Both the position numbers and the translations under genes were made by a program. Below are positions 36,901 to 50,724 of a stretch of DNA of 64,000 nucleotides, piece after piece; position 1 is the stretch's first letter; each line of letters opens with the position of its first letter. The stretch is from NCBI GenBank assembly GCA_965263245.1, contig CBDHHR010000808.1:9530-73529 (forward strand), given 5' to 3'. This DNA is from DT-68 sp965263245 (lineage in GTDB: Bacteria > Bacillota_I > Bacilli_A > Mycoplasmatales > Metamycoplasmataceae). The notes under the pieces are model-generated. The model made no database searches and was not told where the DNA came from. It saw nothing but the letters and a program-made list of their open reading frames with translations.

Positions 36901-39900
36901 TAGGGGAGATGTCTGTTGGTAGGTGAGTGTACAGTTGGTAGGTGAGAGTACAGTTGGTAGGTGAGAGTACATTTGGTAGGTGAGATGACAGTTGGTAGGT
37001 GAGAGGACAGTTGGTAGGGGAGAGATCTGTTGGTAGGTGAGTGTACAGTTGGTAGGTGAGAGTACAGTTGGTAGGTGAGAGTACAATTGGTATGTGAGAG
37101 GACAGTTGGTAGGTGAGAGTACAGTTGGTATGTGAGAGGACAGTTGGTAGGTGAGACGACAGGTAGGGGAGAATACATTTGGTAAGTGACAGTACAGTTG
37201 GTAGGTGAGAGGACAGTTGGTAGGGGAGAGGACAGTTGATAGGGAACAGTACAGTTGGAGGGGAGAGTACAGTTGGTAGGTCAGAGTACAGTTGGTAGGT
37301 GAAAGAACAGTTGGTATGTGAGAGTACAGTTGGTAGGTGAGATGACAATTGGTAGGTGAGAGGACAATTGGTAGGTGAAAGAACAATTGGTAGGGAAGAG
37401 TACAGTTGGTAGGGGAGAGGGCAGTTGGTAGGGGAGAGGGCAGTTGGTAGGGGAGAGTACAGTTGGTAGGGGAGAGGACAGTTGGTAGGGGAGAGTATAG
37501 TTGGTAGGTGAGAGTACAGTTGGTAGGGGAGAGTACAGTTGGTAGGGGAGAGGGCAGTTGGTAGGGGAGAGGATAGTTGGTAGGAGTGAGTACAGTTGGT
37601 AGGGGAGAGTACAGTTGGTAGGGGAGAGGACAGTTGGTAGGGGAGAGTACAGTTGGTAGGTGAGTGTACAGTTGGTATGGGAGAGTACAGTTGATAGGGG
37701 AGAGGACAGTTGGTATGTGAGAGGACAGTTGGTAGTGGAGAGTACAGTTGATAGGGGAGAGGATACTTGGTAGGTGAGAGGACAGTTGGTAGGGGAGAAT
37801 ACAGTTTGTAGGGGAGAGTACATTTGGTAGGGGAGAGTACAGTTTGAAGGTCAGAGGACAGTTAGTAGAAGAGACGACAGTTGATAGGTGAGAGTACAGT
37901 TGGTAGGTGAGAGTACAGTTCGTAGGTGAGAGTACATTTGGTAGGGAAGAGTACAGTTGGTAGGTGAGTGTACAGTTGGGAGGGGAGAGTACAGTTGGTA
38001 GGTGACAGGACAGTTGGTAGGGGAGAGGACAGTTGGTAGGGGAGAGTACAGTTGGTAGGTGAGAGTACAGTTGGTAGGTGAGTGTACAGTTGGTACGGGA
38101 GAGGACATTTGGTAGGGGAGAGGATAGTTGGTAGGTGAGAGGACAGTTGGTAGGTGAGAATACAGTTGATAGGGGAGAGTACATTTCGTAGGTGAGAGTA
38201 CATTTGGTAGGGAAGAGTACAGTTGGTAGGTGAGAGTACAGTTGGTAGGTGAGAGGAGAGTTGGTAGGCGAGAGGACAGTTGGTAGGGGAGATGTCTGTT
38301 GGTAGGTGAGTGTACAGTTGGTAGGTGAGAGTACAGTTGGTAGGTGAGAGTACATTTGGTACGTGAGATGACAGTTGGTAGGTGAGAGGACAGTTGGTAG
38401 GGGAGAGATCTTTTGGTAGGTGAGTGTACAGTTGGTAGGTGAGAGTACAGTTGGTAGGTGAGAGTACAATTGGTATGTGAGAGGACAGTTGGTAGGTGAG
38501 AGTACAGTTGGTATGTGAGAGGACAGTTGGTAGGTGAGACGACAGTTGGTAGGGGAGAATACAGTTGGTAAGTGACAGTACAGTTGGTAGGTGAGAGGAC
38601 AGTTGGTAGGGGAGAGGACAGTTGATAGGGAACAGTACAGTTGGAGGGGAGAGTACAGTTGGTAGGTGAGAGTACAGTTGGTATGGGAGAGGACAGTTGG
38701 TTGGTTGATAATACAGTTGGTAGGGGAGAGTACAGTTGGTAGGTGAGAGGACAGTTGGTAGGTGAGAGTACAGTTTGTTGGTGAGAGGACAATTGGTAGG
38801 TGAGAGGACAATTGGTAGGTGAAGGTACAGTTGGTAGGGGAGGGTACAGTTGGTAGGTGACAGTACAGTTGGTAGGTGAGAAGACAGTTGGTAGGTGAGA
38901 ATACAGATGGTAGGGGAGCGTACATTTGGTAGGGGAGAGTACTGTTCGTAGGTAAGAGTACATTTGGTAGGGGAGAGTACAGTTGATAGGTGAGAGTACA
39001 GTTGGTAGGTGAGAGTACTGTTCGTAGGTGAGAGTACATTTGGTAGGGAAGAGTACAGTTGGTAGGTGAGTGTACAGTTGGTAGGGGAGAGTACAGTTGG
39101 TAGGTGAGAGGACAGTTGGTAGGGGAGAGGACAGTTGGTAGGGGAGAGTACAGTTGGTAGGTGAGAGTACAGTTGGTAGGTGAGTGTACATTTGGTACGG
39201 GAGAGGACAGTTGGTAGGGGAGAGGATAGTTGGTAGGTGAGAGGACAGTTGGTAGGGGAGAATACAGTTGATAGGGGAGAGTACATTTCGTAGGTGAGAG
39301 TACATTTGGTAGGGAAGAGTACAGTTGGTAGGTGAGAGTACAGTTGGTAGGTGAGAGGAGAGTTGGTGGGGGAGAGGACAGTTGGTAGGGGAGATGTCTG
39401 TTGGTAGGTGAGTGTACAGTTGGTAGATGAGAGTACAGTTGGTAGGTGAGAGTACATTTGGTAGGTGAGATGACAGTTGGTAGTGAGAGGACAGTTGGTA
39501 GGGGAGAGATCTGTTGGTAGGTGAGTGTACAGTTGGTAGGTGAGAGTACAGTTGGTATGTGAGAGGACAGTTGGTAGGTGAGAGTACAGTTGGTATGTGA
39601 GAGGACAGTTGGTAGGTGAGACGACAGTTGGTAGGAGAGAATACAGTTGGTAAGTGACAGTACAGTTGGTAGGTGAGAGGACAGTTGGTAGGGGAGAGGA
39701 CAGTTGATAGGGAACAGTACAGTTGGAGGGGAGAGTACAGTTGGTAGGTGAGAGTACAGTTGGTATGGGAGAGGATAGTTGGTTGGTTGATAATACAGTT
39801 GGTAGGGGAGAGTACAGTTGGTAGGTGAGAATACAATTGGTAGGGGAGAATACAGTTGGTAGGTGAGAATACAGTTGTATGTGAGAGGACAGTTGGTAGG

Positions 39901-41394
39901 TGAGACGACAGTTGGTAGGGGAGAGGACAGTTGATAGGGAACAGTACAGTTGGAGGGGAGAGTACAGTTGGTAGGTGAGAGTACAGTTGGTATGGGAGAG
40001 GACAGTTGGTAGGTGAGAGTACAGTTGGTAAGGGAGAGGACAGTTGGTAGGGGAGAGTACAGTTGGTAGGTGAGAGTACAGTTGGTAGGTGAGTGTACAG
40101 TTGGTACGGGAGAGGAAAGTTGGTAGGGGAGAGGATAGTTGGTAGGTGAGAGGACAGTTGGTAGGGGAGAATACAGTTGATAGGGGAGAGTACATTTCGT
40201 AGGTGAGAGTACATTTGGTAGGGAAGAGTACAGTTGGTAGGTGAGAGTACAGTTGGTAGGTGAGAGGAGAGTTGGTAGGGGAGAGGACAGTTGGTAGGGG
40301 AGAGGTCTGTTGGTAGGTGAGTGTACAGTTGGTAGGTGAGGGTACAGTTGGTAGGTGAGAGTACATTTGGTAGGTGAGATGACAGTTGGTAGGTGAGAGG
40401 ACAGTTGGTAGGGGAGAGATCTGTTGGTAGTTGAGTGTACAGTTGGTAGGTGAGAGTACAGTTGGTAGGTGAGAGTACAATTGGTATGTGAGAGGACAGT
40501 TGGTAGGTGAGAGTACAGTTGGTATGTAAGAGGACAGTTGGTAGGTGAGACGACAGTTGGTAGGGGAGAATACAGTTGGTAAGTGACAGTACAGTTGGCA
40601 GATGAGGGGACAGTTGGTAGGGGAGAGGACAGTTGATAGGGAACAGTACAGTTGGAGGGGAGAGTACAGTTGGTAGGTGAGAGTACAGTTGGTATAGGAG
40701 AGGACAGTTTGTAGGTGAGAGTACAGTTGGTAAGGGAGAGGACAGTTGGTAGGTGATAGTACAGTTGGTAGGTGAGAGGACAGTTGGTAGGAGAGAGTAC
40801 AGTTTGTTGGTGAGAGGACAATTGGTAGGTGAGAGGACAATTGGTAGGTGAGAGTACAGTTGGTAGGGGAGGGTACAGTTGGTAGGTGAGAGTACAATTG
40901 GTAGGTGAGAAGGCAGTTGGTAGGGGAGAATACAGATTGTAGGGGAGCGTACATTTGGTAGGGGAGAGTACAGTTCGTAGGTAAGAGTACATTTGGTAGG
41001 GGAGAGTACAGTTGATAGGTGAGAGTACAGTTGGTAGGGGAGAGAACAGTTCGTAGGTGAGAGTACATTTGGTAGGGAAGAGTACAGTTGGTAGGTGAGT
41101 GTACAGTTGGTAGGTGAGAGTACAGTTGGTAAGTGAGAGGACAGTTGGTAGGTGAGAGGACAGTTGGTAGGCGAGAGGACACTTGGTAGGGGAGAGTACA
41201 GTTGGTAGGTGAGTGTACAGTTGGTAGGTGAGAGTACAGTTGGTAAGTGAGAGTACAGTTGTTAGGTGAGAGGACAGTTGGTAGGGGATAGTACAGTTGG
41301 TAGGGGAGAGTATAGTTGGTAGGGGAGAAGATAGTTGGTAGTTGAGAGGACAGTTCGTAGGGGATAGTACAGTTGGTAGGTGAGAGGACAGTTG
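33920..41394 (+). repeat. HOR5, higher-order repeat copy, 7,475 bp
   Basis: The most intact copy after HOR3. It differs in length by 40 bp in sub-block 1 (34384 to 35825, 1441 bp) and 3 bp in sub-block 3 (36908 to 38291, 1383 bp). The 3-bp loss is visible near 37162, where gacgacaggtagg lacks three bases compared with gacgacagtcggtagg in HOR3. Sub-blocks 2, 4 and 5-6 have reference lengths of 1083, 1102 and 2466 bp. Confidence 0.9.
35328..35420 (+). repeat. Irregular patch in HOR5, sub-block 1
   Basis: A small patch: ttgataggatacttgg near 35323 lacks the gggagag present in HOR3, tttgtagagtacattt near 35371 lacks another seven bases or so, and acagttgttagtagttgatagg near 35401 replaces the longer tttgaaggtcag region. 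Together these give the 40-bp deficit of the sub-block. Confidence 0.75.
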
Positions 41395-42794
41395 CTAGAT
41401 GAGAATACAGTTGGCAGGGGAGAGTACAGTTGGTGTGGGAGAGATCAGTTGGTATGTGAGAGGACAGTTGGTAGGTGAGAATACAGTTGGTAGGTGAGAG
41501 TACTGTTCGTAGGTGAGAGTACATTTGGTAGGGAAGAGTACAGTTGGTAGGTGAGTGTACAGTTGGTAGGGGAGAGTACAGTTGGTAGGTGAGAGGACAG
41601 TTGGTAGGGGAGAGGACAGTTGGTAGGGGAGAGTACAGTTGGTAGGTGAGAGTACAGTTGGTAGGTGAGTGTACATTTGGTACGGGAGAGGACAGTTGGT
41701 AGGGGAGAGGATAGTTGGTAGGTGAGAGGACAGTTGGTAGGTGAGAATACAGTTGATAGGGGAGAGTACATTTCGTAGGTGAGAGTACATTTGGTAGGGA
41801 AGAGTACAGTTGGTAGGTGAGAGTACAGTTGGTAGGTGAGAGGACAGTTGGTAGGGGAGATGTCTGTTGGTAGGTGAGTGTACAGTTGGTAGGTGAGAGT
41901 ACAGTTGGTAGGTGAGAGTACATTTGGTAGGTGAGATGACAGTTGGTAGGTGAGAGGACAGTTGGTAGGGGAGAGATCTGTTGGTAGGTGAGTGTACAGT
42001 TGGTAGGTGAGAGTACAGTTGGTAGGTGAGAGTACAATTGGTATGTGAGAGGACAGTTGGTAGGTGAGAGTACAGTTGGTATGTGAGAGGACAGTTGGTA
42101 GGTGAGACGACAGTTGGTAGGGGAGAATACATTTGGTAAGTGACAGTACAGTTGGTAGGTGAGAGGACAGTTGGTAGGGGAGAGGACAGTTGATAGGGAA
42201 CAGTACAGTTGGAGGGGAGAGTACAGTTGGTAGGTCAGAGTACAGTTGGTAGGTGAAAGAACAGTTGGTATGTGAGAGTACAGTTGGTAGGTGAGATGAC
42301 AATTGGTAGGTGAGAGGACAATTGGTAGGTGAAAGAACAATTGGTAGGGAAGAGTACAGTTGGTAGGGGAGAGGGCAGTTGGTAGGGGAGAGGGCAGTTG
42401 GTAGGGGAGAGTACAGTTGGTAGGGGAGAGGACAGTTGGTAGGGGAGAGTATAGTTGGTAGGTGAGAGTACAGTTGGTAGGGGAGAGTACAGTTGGTAGG
42501 GGAGAGGGCAGTTGGTAGGGGAGAGGATAGTTGGTAGGAGTGAGTACAGTTGGTAGGGGAGAGTACAGTTGGTAGGGGAGAGGACAGTTGGTAGGGGAGA
42601 GTACAGTTGGTAGGTGAGTGTACAGTTGGTATGGGAGAGAAAAGTTGGTAGGTGAGAGGACAGTTGGTAGGGGAGAGTACAGTTGGTAGGTGAGAGGACA
42701 GTTGGTATGTGAGAGGACAGTTGGTAGGGGAGAGTACAGTTGATAGGGGAGAGGACAGTTGGTATGTGAGAGGACAGTTGGTAGTGGAGAGTAC

Positions 42795-43720
42795 AGTTGA
42801 TAGTTGGTAGGTGAGAGGACAGTTGGTAGGTGAGAATACAGTTGAGTAGGGGAGAGTACAGTTTCGTAGGTGAGAGTACATTTGGTAGGGAAGAGTACAG
42901 TTGGTGAGGTGAGAGTACAGTTGGTAGGTGAGAGGACAGTTGGTAGGGAGAGATGTACAGTTGGTAGGTGAGTGTACAGTTGGTAGGTGAGAGTACAGTT
43001 GGTAGGTGAGAGTACATTTGGTAGGGTAGGTGAGAGTACAGTTGGTAGGTGAGTTGGTAGGGGAGAGGACAGTTGGAGAGGGGAGAGTACAGTTGGTAGG
43101 TGTACAGTTGGTAGGTGAGAGTACAGTTGGTAGTTGGTAGGTGAGAGGACAGTTGGTAGGATCTTTTGGAGAGTACAGTTGGTAGGTGAGAGTACAGTTG
43201 GTAGGTGAGTATGTACAGTTGGTACAGTTGGTATGTGAGAGGACAGTTGGTAGGTGAGACGACAGTTGGTAGGGGAGAATACAGTTGGTAAGTGACAGAC
43301 AGTTGGTAGGTGAGAGGACAGTTGGTAGGTTGGAGAATACAGTACAGTTGGTATACAGTTGGTTGGTGACAGTTGGTAGGGGAGAGTACAGTTGGTAGGT
43401 GAGAGGACAGTTGGTTGGTAGGGTGAGAGGACAGTTGACAATTGGTAGGTGAAGGTACAGTTGGTAGGGGAGTACAGTTGGTAGGTGACAGAGAGGTGAG
43501 AAGACAGTTGGTAGGAATACAGATGGTAGAGTACAGTTGGTAGGTAAGAGTACATTTGGTAGGGGAGAGTACAGTTGATAGGTGAGAGTACAGTTGGTAG
43601 GTGAGAGTACTGTTCGTAGGTGAGAGTACATTTGGTAGGGAAGAGTACAGTTGGTTGGTAGTTGGTAGGGGAGAGTACAGTTTGGTAGTTGGTAGGGGAG
43701 AGGACAGTTGGTGTACAGTT
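42795..43720 (+). repeat. Irregular indel patch in HOR6, sub-blocks 1-2
   Basis: Dense irregularities: ttgatagttggtagg near 42798, ttgagtaggggag near 42842, ttggtgaggtgag near 42902, gatgtacag near 42952, atttggtagggtagg near 43015, gtatgtacagttggtac near 43208 and ggttggtagttggtagg near 43652. Sub-blocks 1-2 together are 484 bp short. Confidence 0.75.
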
Positions 43721-44004
43721 GGTAGGTGAGAGTACAGTTGGTAGGTGAGTGTACATTTGGTACGGGAGAGGACAGTTGGTAGGGGAGAGGATAGTTGGTA
43801 GGTGAGAGGACAGTTGGTAGGTGAGAATACAGTTGATAGGGGAGAGTACATTTCGTAGGTGAGAGTACATTTGGTAGGGAAGAGTACAGTTGGTAGGTGA
43901 GAGTACAGTTGGTAGGTGAGAGGACAGTTGGTAGGGGAGATGTCTGTTGGTAGGTGAGTGTACAGTTGGTAGGTGAGAGTACAGTTGGTAGGTGAGAGTA
44001 CATT

Positions 44005-44480
44005 TGGTAGTGAGATGACAGTTGGTAGGTGAGAGGACAGTTGGTAGGGGAGAGATCTGTTGGTAGGTGAGTGTACAGTTGGTAGGTGAGAGTACAGTTG
44101 GTAGGAGAGAGAGTACAGTTGGTAGTACAGTTGGTATGTGAGAGGACAGTTGGTAGGTGAGACGAGAGGAATACAGTTGGTAGGTAGGTGAGAGGAGTAC
44201 AGTTGGTAGGGGAGAGTACAGTTGGTAGGTCAGAGAGAGGACAGTTGGTAGGGGAGAGATACAGTTGGTAGGTGAGTGGTACAGTTGGTAGTTGGTGGGA
44301 GAGAGAACAGTTGGTAGGTGGAGAGGACAGTTGGTAGGGGAGAGTACAGTTGGTAGGGGAGAGCAGTGGTAGGGGAGGATAGTTGGTAGGAGTGAGTACA
44401 GTTGGTAGGGGAGAGTACAGTTGGTAGGGGAGAGGACAGTTGGTAGGGGAGAGTACAGTTGAGTGTAGTTGGTATGGGAG
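44005..44480 (+). repeat. Irregular indel patch in HOR6, sub-block 3
   Basis: Breaks include atttggtagtgag near 44002, ggtaggagagagagtac near 44100, gacgagaggaatacag near 44161, gtggtacagttgg near 44275, gagcagtggtagggg near 44360 and ttgagtgtagttgg near 44459. A very similar string of breaks recurs in HOR8 near 58620-58720. The sub-block is 237 bp short. Confidence 0.75.
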
Positions 44481-47400
44481 AGTACAGTTGATAGGGGAGA
44501 GGACAGTTGGTATGTGAGAGGACAGTTGGTAGTGGAGAGTACAGTTGATAGGGGAGAGGATACTTGGTAGGTGAGAGGACAGTTGGTAGGGGAGAATACA
44601 GTTTGTAGGGGAGAGTACATTTGGTAGGGGAGAGTACAGTTTGAAGGTCAGAGGACAGTTAGTAGAAGAGACGACAGTTGATAGGTGAGAGTACAGTTGG
44701 TAGGTGAGAGTACAGTTCGTAGGTGAGAGTACATTTGGTAGGGAAGAGTACAGTTGGTAGGTGAGTGTACAGTTGGGAGGGGAGAGTACAGTTGGTAGGT
44801 GACAGGACAGTTGGTAGGGGAGAGGACAGTTGGTAGGGGAGAGTACAGTTGGTAGGTGAGAGTACAGTTGGTAGGTGAGTGTACAGTTGGTACGGGAGAG
44901 GACATTTGGTAGGGGAGAGGATAGTTGGTAGGTGAGAGGACAGTTGGTAGGTGAGAATACAGTTGATAGGGGAGAGTACATTTCGTAGGTGAGAGTACAT
45001 TTGGTAGGGAAGAGTACAGTTGGTAGGTGAGAGTACAGTTGGTAGGTGAGAGGAGAGTTGGTAGGCGAGAGGACAGTTGGTAGGGGAGATGTCTGTTGGT
45101 AGGTGAGTGTACAGTTGGTAGGTGAGAGTACAGTTGGTAGGTGAGAGTACATTTGGTACGTGAGATGACAGTTGGTAGGTGAGAGGACAGTTGGTAGGGG
45201 AGAGATCTTTTGGTAGGTGAGTGTACAGTTGGTAGGTGAGAGTACAGTTGGTAGGTGAGAGTACAATTGGTATGTGAGAGGACAGTTGGTAGGTGAGAGT
45301 ACAGTTGGTATGTGAGAGGACAGTTGGTAGGTGAGACGACAGTTGGTAGGGGAGAATACAGTTGGTAAGTGACAGTACAGTTGGTAGGTGAGAGGACAGT
45401 TGGTAGGGGAGAGGACAGTTGATAGGGAACAGTACAGTTGGAGGGGAGAGTACAGTTGGTAGGTGAGAGTACAGTTGGTATGGGAGAGGACAGTTGGTTG
45501 GTTGATAATACAGTTGGTAGGGGAGAGTACAGTTGGTAGGTGAGAGGACAGTTGGTAGGTGAGAGTACAGTTTGTTGGTGAGAGGACAATTGGTAGGTGA
45601 GAGGACAATTGGTAGGTGAAGGTACAGTTGGTAGGGGAGGGTACAGTTGGTAGGTGACAGTACAGTTGGTAGGTGAGAAGACAGTTGGTAGGTGAGAATA
45701 CAGATGGTAGGGGAGCGTACATTTGGTAGGGGAGAGTACTGTTCGTAGGTAAGAGTACATTTGGTAGGGGAGAGTACAGTTGATAGGTGAGAGTACAGTT
45801 GGTAGGTGAGAGTACTGTTCGTAGGTGAGAGTACATTTGGTAGGGAAGAGTACAGTTGGTAGGTGAGTGTACAGTTGGTAGGGGAGAGTACAGTTGGTAG
45901 GTGAGAGGACAGTTGGTAGGGGAGAGGACAGTTGGTAGGGGAGAGTACAGTTGGTAGGTGAGAGTACAGTTGGTAGGTGAGTGTACATTTGGTACGGGAG
46001 AGGACAGTTGGTAGGGGAGAGGATAGTTGGTAGGTGAGAGGACAGTTGGTAGGGGAGAATACAGTTGATAGGGGAGAGTACATTTCGTAGGTGAGAGTAC
46101 ATTTGGTAGGGAAGAGTACAGTTGGTAGGTGAGAGTACAGTTGGTAGGTGAGAGGAGAGTTGGTGGGGGAGAGGACAGTTGGTAGGGGAGATGTCTGTTG
46201 GTAGGTGAGTGTACAGTTGGTAGATGAGAGTACAGTTGGTAGGTGAGAGTACATTTGGTAGGTGAGATGACAGTTGGTAGTGAGAGGACAGTTGGTAGGG
46301 GAGAGATCTGTTGGTAGGTGAGTGTACAGTTGGTAGGTGAGAGTACAGTTGGTATGTGAGAGGACAGTTGGTAGGTGAGAGTACAGTTGGTATGTGAGAG
46401 GACAGTTGGTAGGTGAGACGACAGTTGGTAGGAGAGAATACAGTTGGTAAGTGACAGTACAGTTGGTAGGTGAGAGGACAGTTGGTAGGGGAGAGGACAG
46501 TTGATAGGGAACAGTACAGTTGGAGGGGAGAGTACAGTTGGTAGGTGAGAGTACAGTTGGTATGGGAGAGGATAGTTGGTTGGTTGATAATACAGTTGGT
46601 AGGGGAGAGTACAGTTGGTAGGTGAGAATACAATTGGTAGGGGAGAATACAGTTGGTAGGTGAGAATACAGTTGTATGTGAGAGGACAGTTGGTAGGTGA
46701 GACGACAGTTGGTAGGGGAGAGGACAGTTGATAGGGAACAGTACAGTTGGAGGGGAGAGTACAGTTGGTAGGTGAGAGTACAGTTGGTATGGGAGAGGAC
46801 AGTTGGTAGGTGAGAGTACAGTTGGTAAGGGAGAGGACAGTTGGTAGGGGAGAGTACAGTTGGTAGGTGAGAGTACAGTTGGTAGGTGAGTGTACAGTTG
46901 GTACGGGAGAGGAAAGTTGGTAGGGGAGAGGATAGTTGGTAGGTGAGAGGACAGTTGGTAGGGGAGAATACAGTTGATAGGGGAGAGTACATTTCGTAGG
47001 TGAGAGTACATTTGGTAGGGAAGAGTACAGTTGGTAGGTGAGAGTACAGTTGGTAGGTGAGAGGAGAGTTGGTAGGGGAGAGGACAGTTGGTAGGGGAGA
47101 GGTCTGTTGGTAGGTGAGTGTACAGTTGGTAGGTGAGGGTACAGTTGGTAGGTGAGAGTACATTTGGTAGGTGAGATGACAGTTGGTAGGTGAGAGGACA
47201 GTTGGTAGGGGAGAGATCTGTTGGTAGTTGAGTGTACAGTTGGTAGGTGAGAGTACAGTTGGTAGGTGAGAGTACAATTGGTATGTGAGAGGACAGTTGG
47301 TAGGTGAGAGTACAGTTGGTATGTAAGAGGACAGTTGGTAGGTGAGACGACAGTTGGTAGGGGAGAATACAGTTGGTAAGTGACAGTACAGTTGGCAGAT

Positions 47401-49029
47401 GAGGGGACAGTTGGTAGGGGAGAGGACAGTTGATAGGGAACAGTACAGTTGGAGGGGAGAGTACAGTTGGTAGGTGAGAGTACAGTTGGTATAGGAGAGG
47501 ACAGTTTGTAGGTGAGAGTACAGTTGGTAAGGGAGAGGACAGTTGGTAGGTGATAGTACAGTTGGTAGGTGAGAGGACAGTTGGTAGGAGAGAGTACAGT
47601 TTGTTGGTGAGAGGACAATTGGTAGGTGAGAGGACAATTGGTAGGTGAGAGTACAGTTGGTAGGGGAGGGTACAGTTGGTAGGTGAGAGTACAATTGGTA
47701 GGTGAGAAGGCAGTTGGTAGGGGAGAATACAGATTGTAGGGGAGCGTACATTTGGTAGGGGAGAGTACAGTTCGTAGGTAAGAGTACATTTGGTAGGGGA
47801 GAGTACAGTTGATAGGTGAGAGTACAGTTGGTAGGGGAGAGAACAGTTCGTAGGTGAGAGTACATTTGGTAGGGAAGAGTACAGTTGGTAGGTGAGTGTA
47901 CAGTTGGTAGGTGAGAGTACAGTTGGTAAGTGAGAGGACAGTTGGTAGGTGAGAGGACAGTTGGTAGGCGAGAGGACACTTGGTAGGGGAGAGTACAGTT
48001 GGTAGGTGAGTGTACAGTTGGTAGGTGAGAGTACAGTTGGTAAGTGAGAGTACAGTTGTTAGGTGAGAGGACAGTTGGTAGGGGATAGTACAGTTGGTAG
48101 GGGAGAGTATAGTTGGTAGGGGAGAAGATAGTTGGTAGTTGAGAGGACAGTTCGTAGGGGATAGTACAGTTGGTAGGTGAGAGGACAGTTGCTAGATGAG
48201 AATACAGTTGGCAGGGGAGAGTACAGTTGGTGTGGGAGAGATCAGTTGGTATGTGAGAGGACAGTTGGTAGGTGAGAATACAGTTGGTAGGTGAGAGTAC
48301 TGTTCGTAGGTGAGAGTACATTTGGTAGGGAAGAGTACAGTTGGTAGGTGAGTGTACAGTTGGTAGGGGAGAGTACAGTTGGTAGGTGAGAGGACAGTTG
48401 GTAGGGGAGAGGACAGTTGGTAGGGGAGAGTACAGTAGGTAGGTGAGAGTACAGTTGGTAGGTGAGTGTACATTTGGTACGGGAGAGGACAGTTGGTAGG
48501 GGAGAGGATAGTTGGTAGGTGAGAGGACAGTTGGTAGGTGAGAATACAGTTGATAGGGGAGAGTACATTTCGTAGGTGAGAGTACATTTGGTAGGGAAGA
48601 GTACAGTTGGTAGGTGAGAGTACAGTTGGTAGGTGAGAGGACAGTTGGTAGGGGAGATGTCTGTTGGTAGGTGAGTGTACAGTTGGTAGGTGAGAGTACA
48701 GTTGGTAGGTGAGAGTACATTTGGTAGGTGAGATGACAGTTGGTAGGTGAGAGGACAGTTGGTAGGGGAGAGATCTGTTGGTAGGTGAGTGTACAGTTGG
48801 TAGGTGAGAGTACAGTTGGTAGGTGAGAGTACAATTGGTATGTGAGAGGACAGTTGGTAGGTGAGAGTACAGTTGGTATGTGAGAGGACAGTTGGTAGGT
48901 GAGACGACAGTTGGTAGGGGAGAATACATTTGGTAAGTGACAGTACAGTTGGTAGGTGAGAGGACAGTTGGTAGGGGAGAGGACAGTTGATAGGGAACAG
49001 TACAGTTGGAGGGGAGAGTACAGTTGGTA

Positions 49030-49530
49030 GGTGAGAAGGTACAGTTGGTAGGTGAGAGTGACAATTGGTTCAATTGGTAGGTGAAAGAACAATTGGTGAG
49101 TACAGTTGGTACAGTTGGTAGGGGAGAGGGCAGTTGGTAGGGGAGAGTACAGTTGGTAGGGGAGAGGACAGTTGGTAGGTGAGTGAGAGTACAGTTGGTA
49201 GGGGAGAGTACAGTTGGTAGGGGAGACAGTTGGTAGGTGAGAGGACAGTTGGTAGGGGAGAGTACAGTTGGTAGGGGAGAGGACAGTTGGTAGGGGAGAG
49301 TACAGTTGGTAGGTGACAGTAAAAGTTTGGTAGGTGAGAGAGTACAGTTGGTAGGTGAGACAGTTGGTATGTACAGAGTGGTACGGGAGAGACAGTTGGT
49401 ATGTGAGAGGACAGTTGGTAGTTGGTAGGGGAGAGGATACTTGGTAGGTGAGAGGACAGTTGGTAGGGGAGAATACAGGTAGGGGAGAGTACATTTGGTA
49501 GGGGAGAGTACAGTTTGAAGGTCAGAGGAG
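49030..49530 (+). repeat. Irregular indel patch in HOR7, sub-block 1
   Basis: Breaks include gtgagaaggtacag near 49031, gacaattggttcaattgg near 49060, acagtaaaagtttgg near 49316 (apparently a degraded agaaaagttgg marker), gtatgtacagagtgg near 49367 and cagaggagttagtag near 49523. The sub-block is 177 bp short. Confidence 0.75.
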
Positions 49531-50724
49531 TTAGTAGAAGAGACGACAGTTGATAGGTGAGAGTACAGTTGGTAGGTGAGAGTACAGTTCGTAGGTGAGA
49601 GTACATTTGGTAGGGAAGAGTACAGTTGGTAGGTGAGTGTACAGTTGGGAGGGGAGAGTACAGTTGGTAGGTGAGAGGACAGTTGGTAGGGGAGAGGACA
49701 GTTGGTAGGGGAGAGTACAGTTGGTAGGTGAGAGTACAGTTGGTAGGTGAGTGTACAGTTGGTACGGGAGAGGACATTTGGTAGGGGAGAGGATAGTTGG
49801 TAGGTGAGAGGACAGTTGGTAGGTGAGAATACAGTTGATAGGGGAGAGTACATTTCGTAGGTGAGAGTACATTTGGTAGGGAAGAGTACAGTTGGTAGGT
49901 GAGAGTACAGTTGGTAGGTGAGAGGAGAGTTGGTAGGCGAGAGGACAGTTGGTAGGGGAGATGTCTGTTGGTAGGTGAGTGTACAGTTGGTAGGTGAGAG
50001 TACAGTTGGTAGGTGAGAGTACATTTGGTAGGTGAGATGACAGTTGGTAGGTGAGAGGACAGTTGGTAGGGGAGAGATCTTTTGGTAGGTGAGTGTACAG
50101 TTGGTAGGTGAGAGTACAGTTGGTAGGTGAGAGTACAATTGGTATGTGAGAGGACAGTTGGTAGGTGAGAGTACAGTTGGTATGTGAGAGGACAGTTGGT
50201 AGGTGAGACGACAGTTGGTAGGGGAGAATACAGTTGGTAAGTGACAGTACAGTTGGTAGGTGAGAGGACAGTTGGTAGGGGAGAGGACAGTTGATAGGGA
50301 ACAGTACAGTTGGAGGGGAGAGTACAGTTGGTAGGTGAGAGTACAGTTGGTATGGGAGAGGACAGTTGGTTGGTTGATAATACAGTTGGTAGGGGAGAGT
50401 ACAGTTGGTAGGTGAGAGGACAGTTGGTAGGTGAGAGTACAGTTTGTTGGTGAGAGGACAATTGGTAGGTGAGAGGACAATTGGTAGGTGAAGGTACAGT
50501 TGGTAGGGGAGGGTACAGTTGGTAGGTGACAGTACAGTTGGTAGGTGAGAAGACAGTTGGTAGGTGAGAATACAGATGGTAGGGGAGCGTACATTTGGTA
50601 GGGGAGAGTACTGTTCGTAGGTAAGAGTACATTTGGTAGGGGAGAGTACAGTTGATAGGTGAGAGTACAGTTGGTAGGTGAGAGTACTGTTCGTAGGTGA
50701 GAGTACATTTGGTAGGGAAGAGTA

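Larger units (their letters stand above)
41395..48191 (+). repeat. HOR6, shortest complete higher-order repeat copy, 6,797 bp
   Basis: It is 721 bp shorter than HOR3. Sub-blocks 1-2 span 2,080 bp instead of 2,564 (41859 to 43939) and sub-block 3 spans 1,149 bp instead of 1,386 (43939 to 45088). The sub-block 2 opening appears degraded to gatgtacag near 42952. Sub-block 4 (1102 bp) and sub-blocks 5-6 (46190 to 48656, 2466 bp) are unaffected. Confidence 0.9.
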
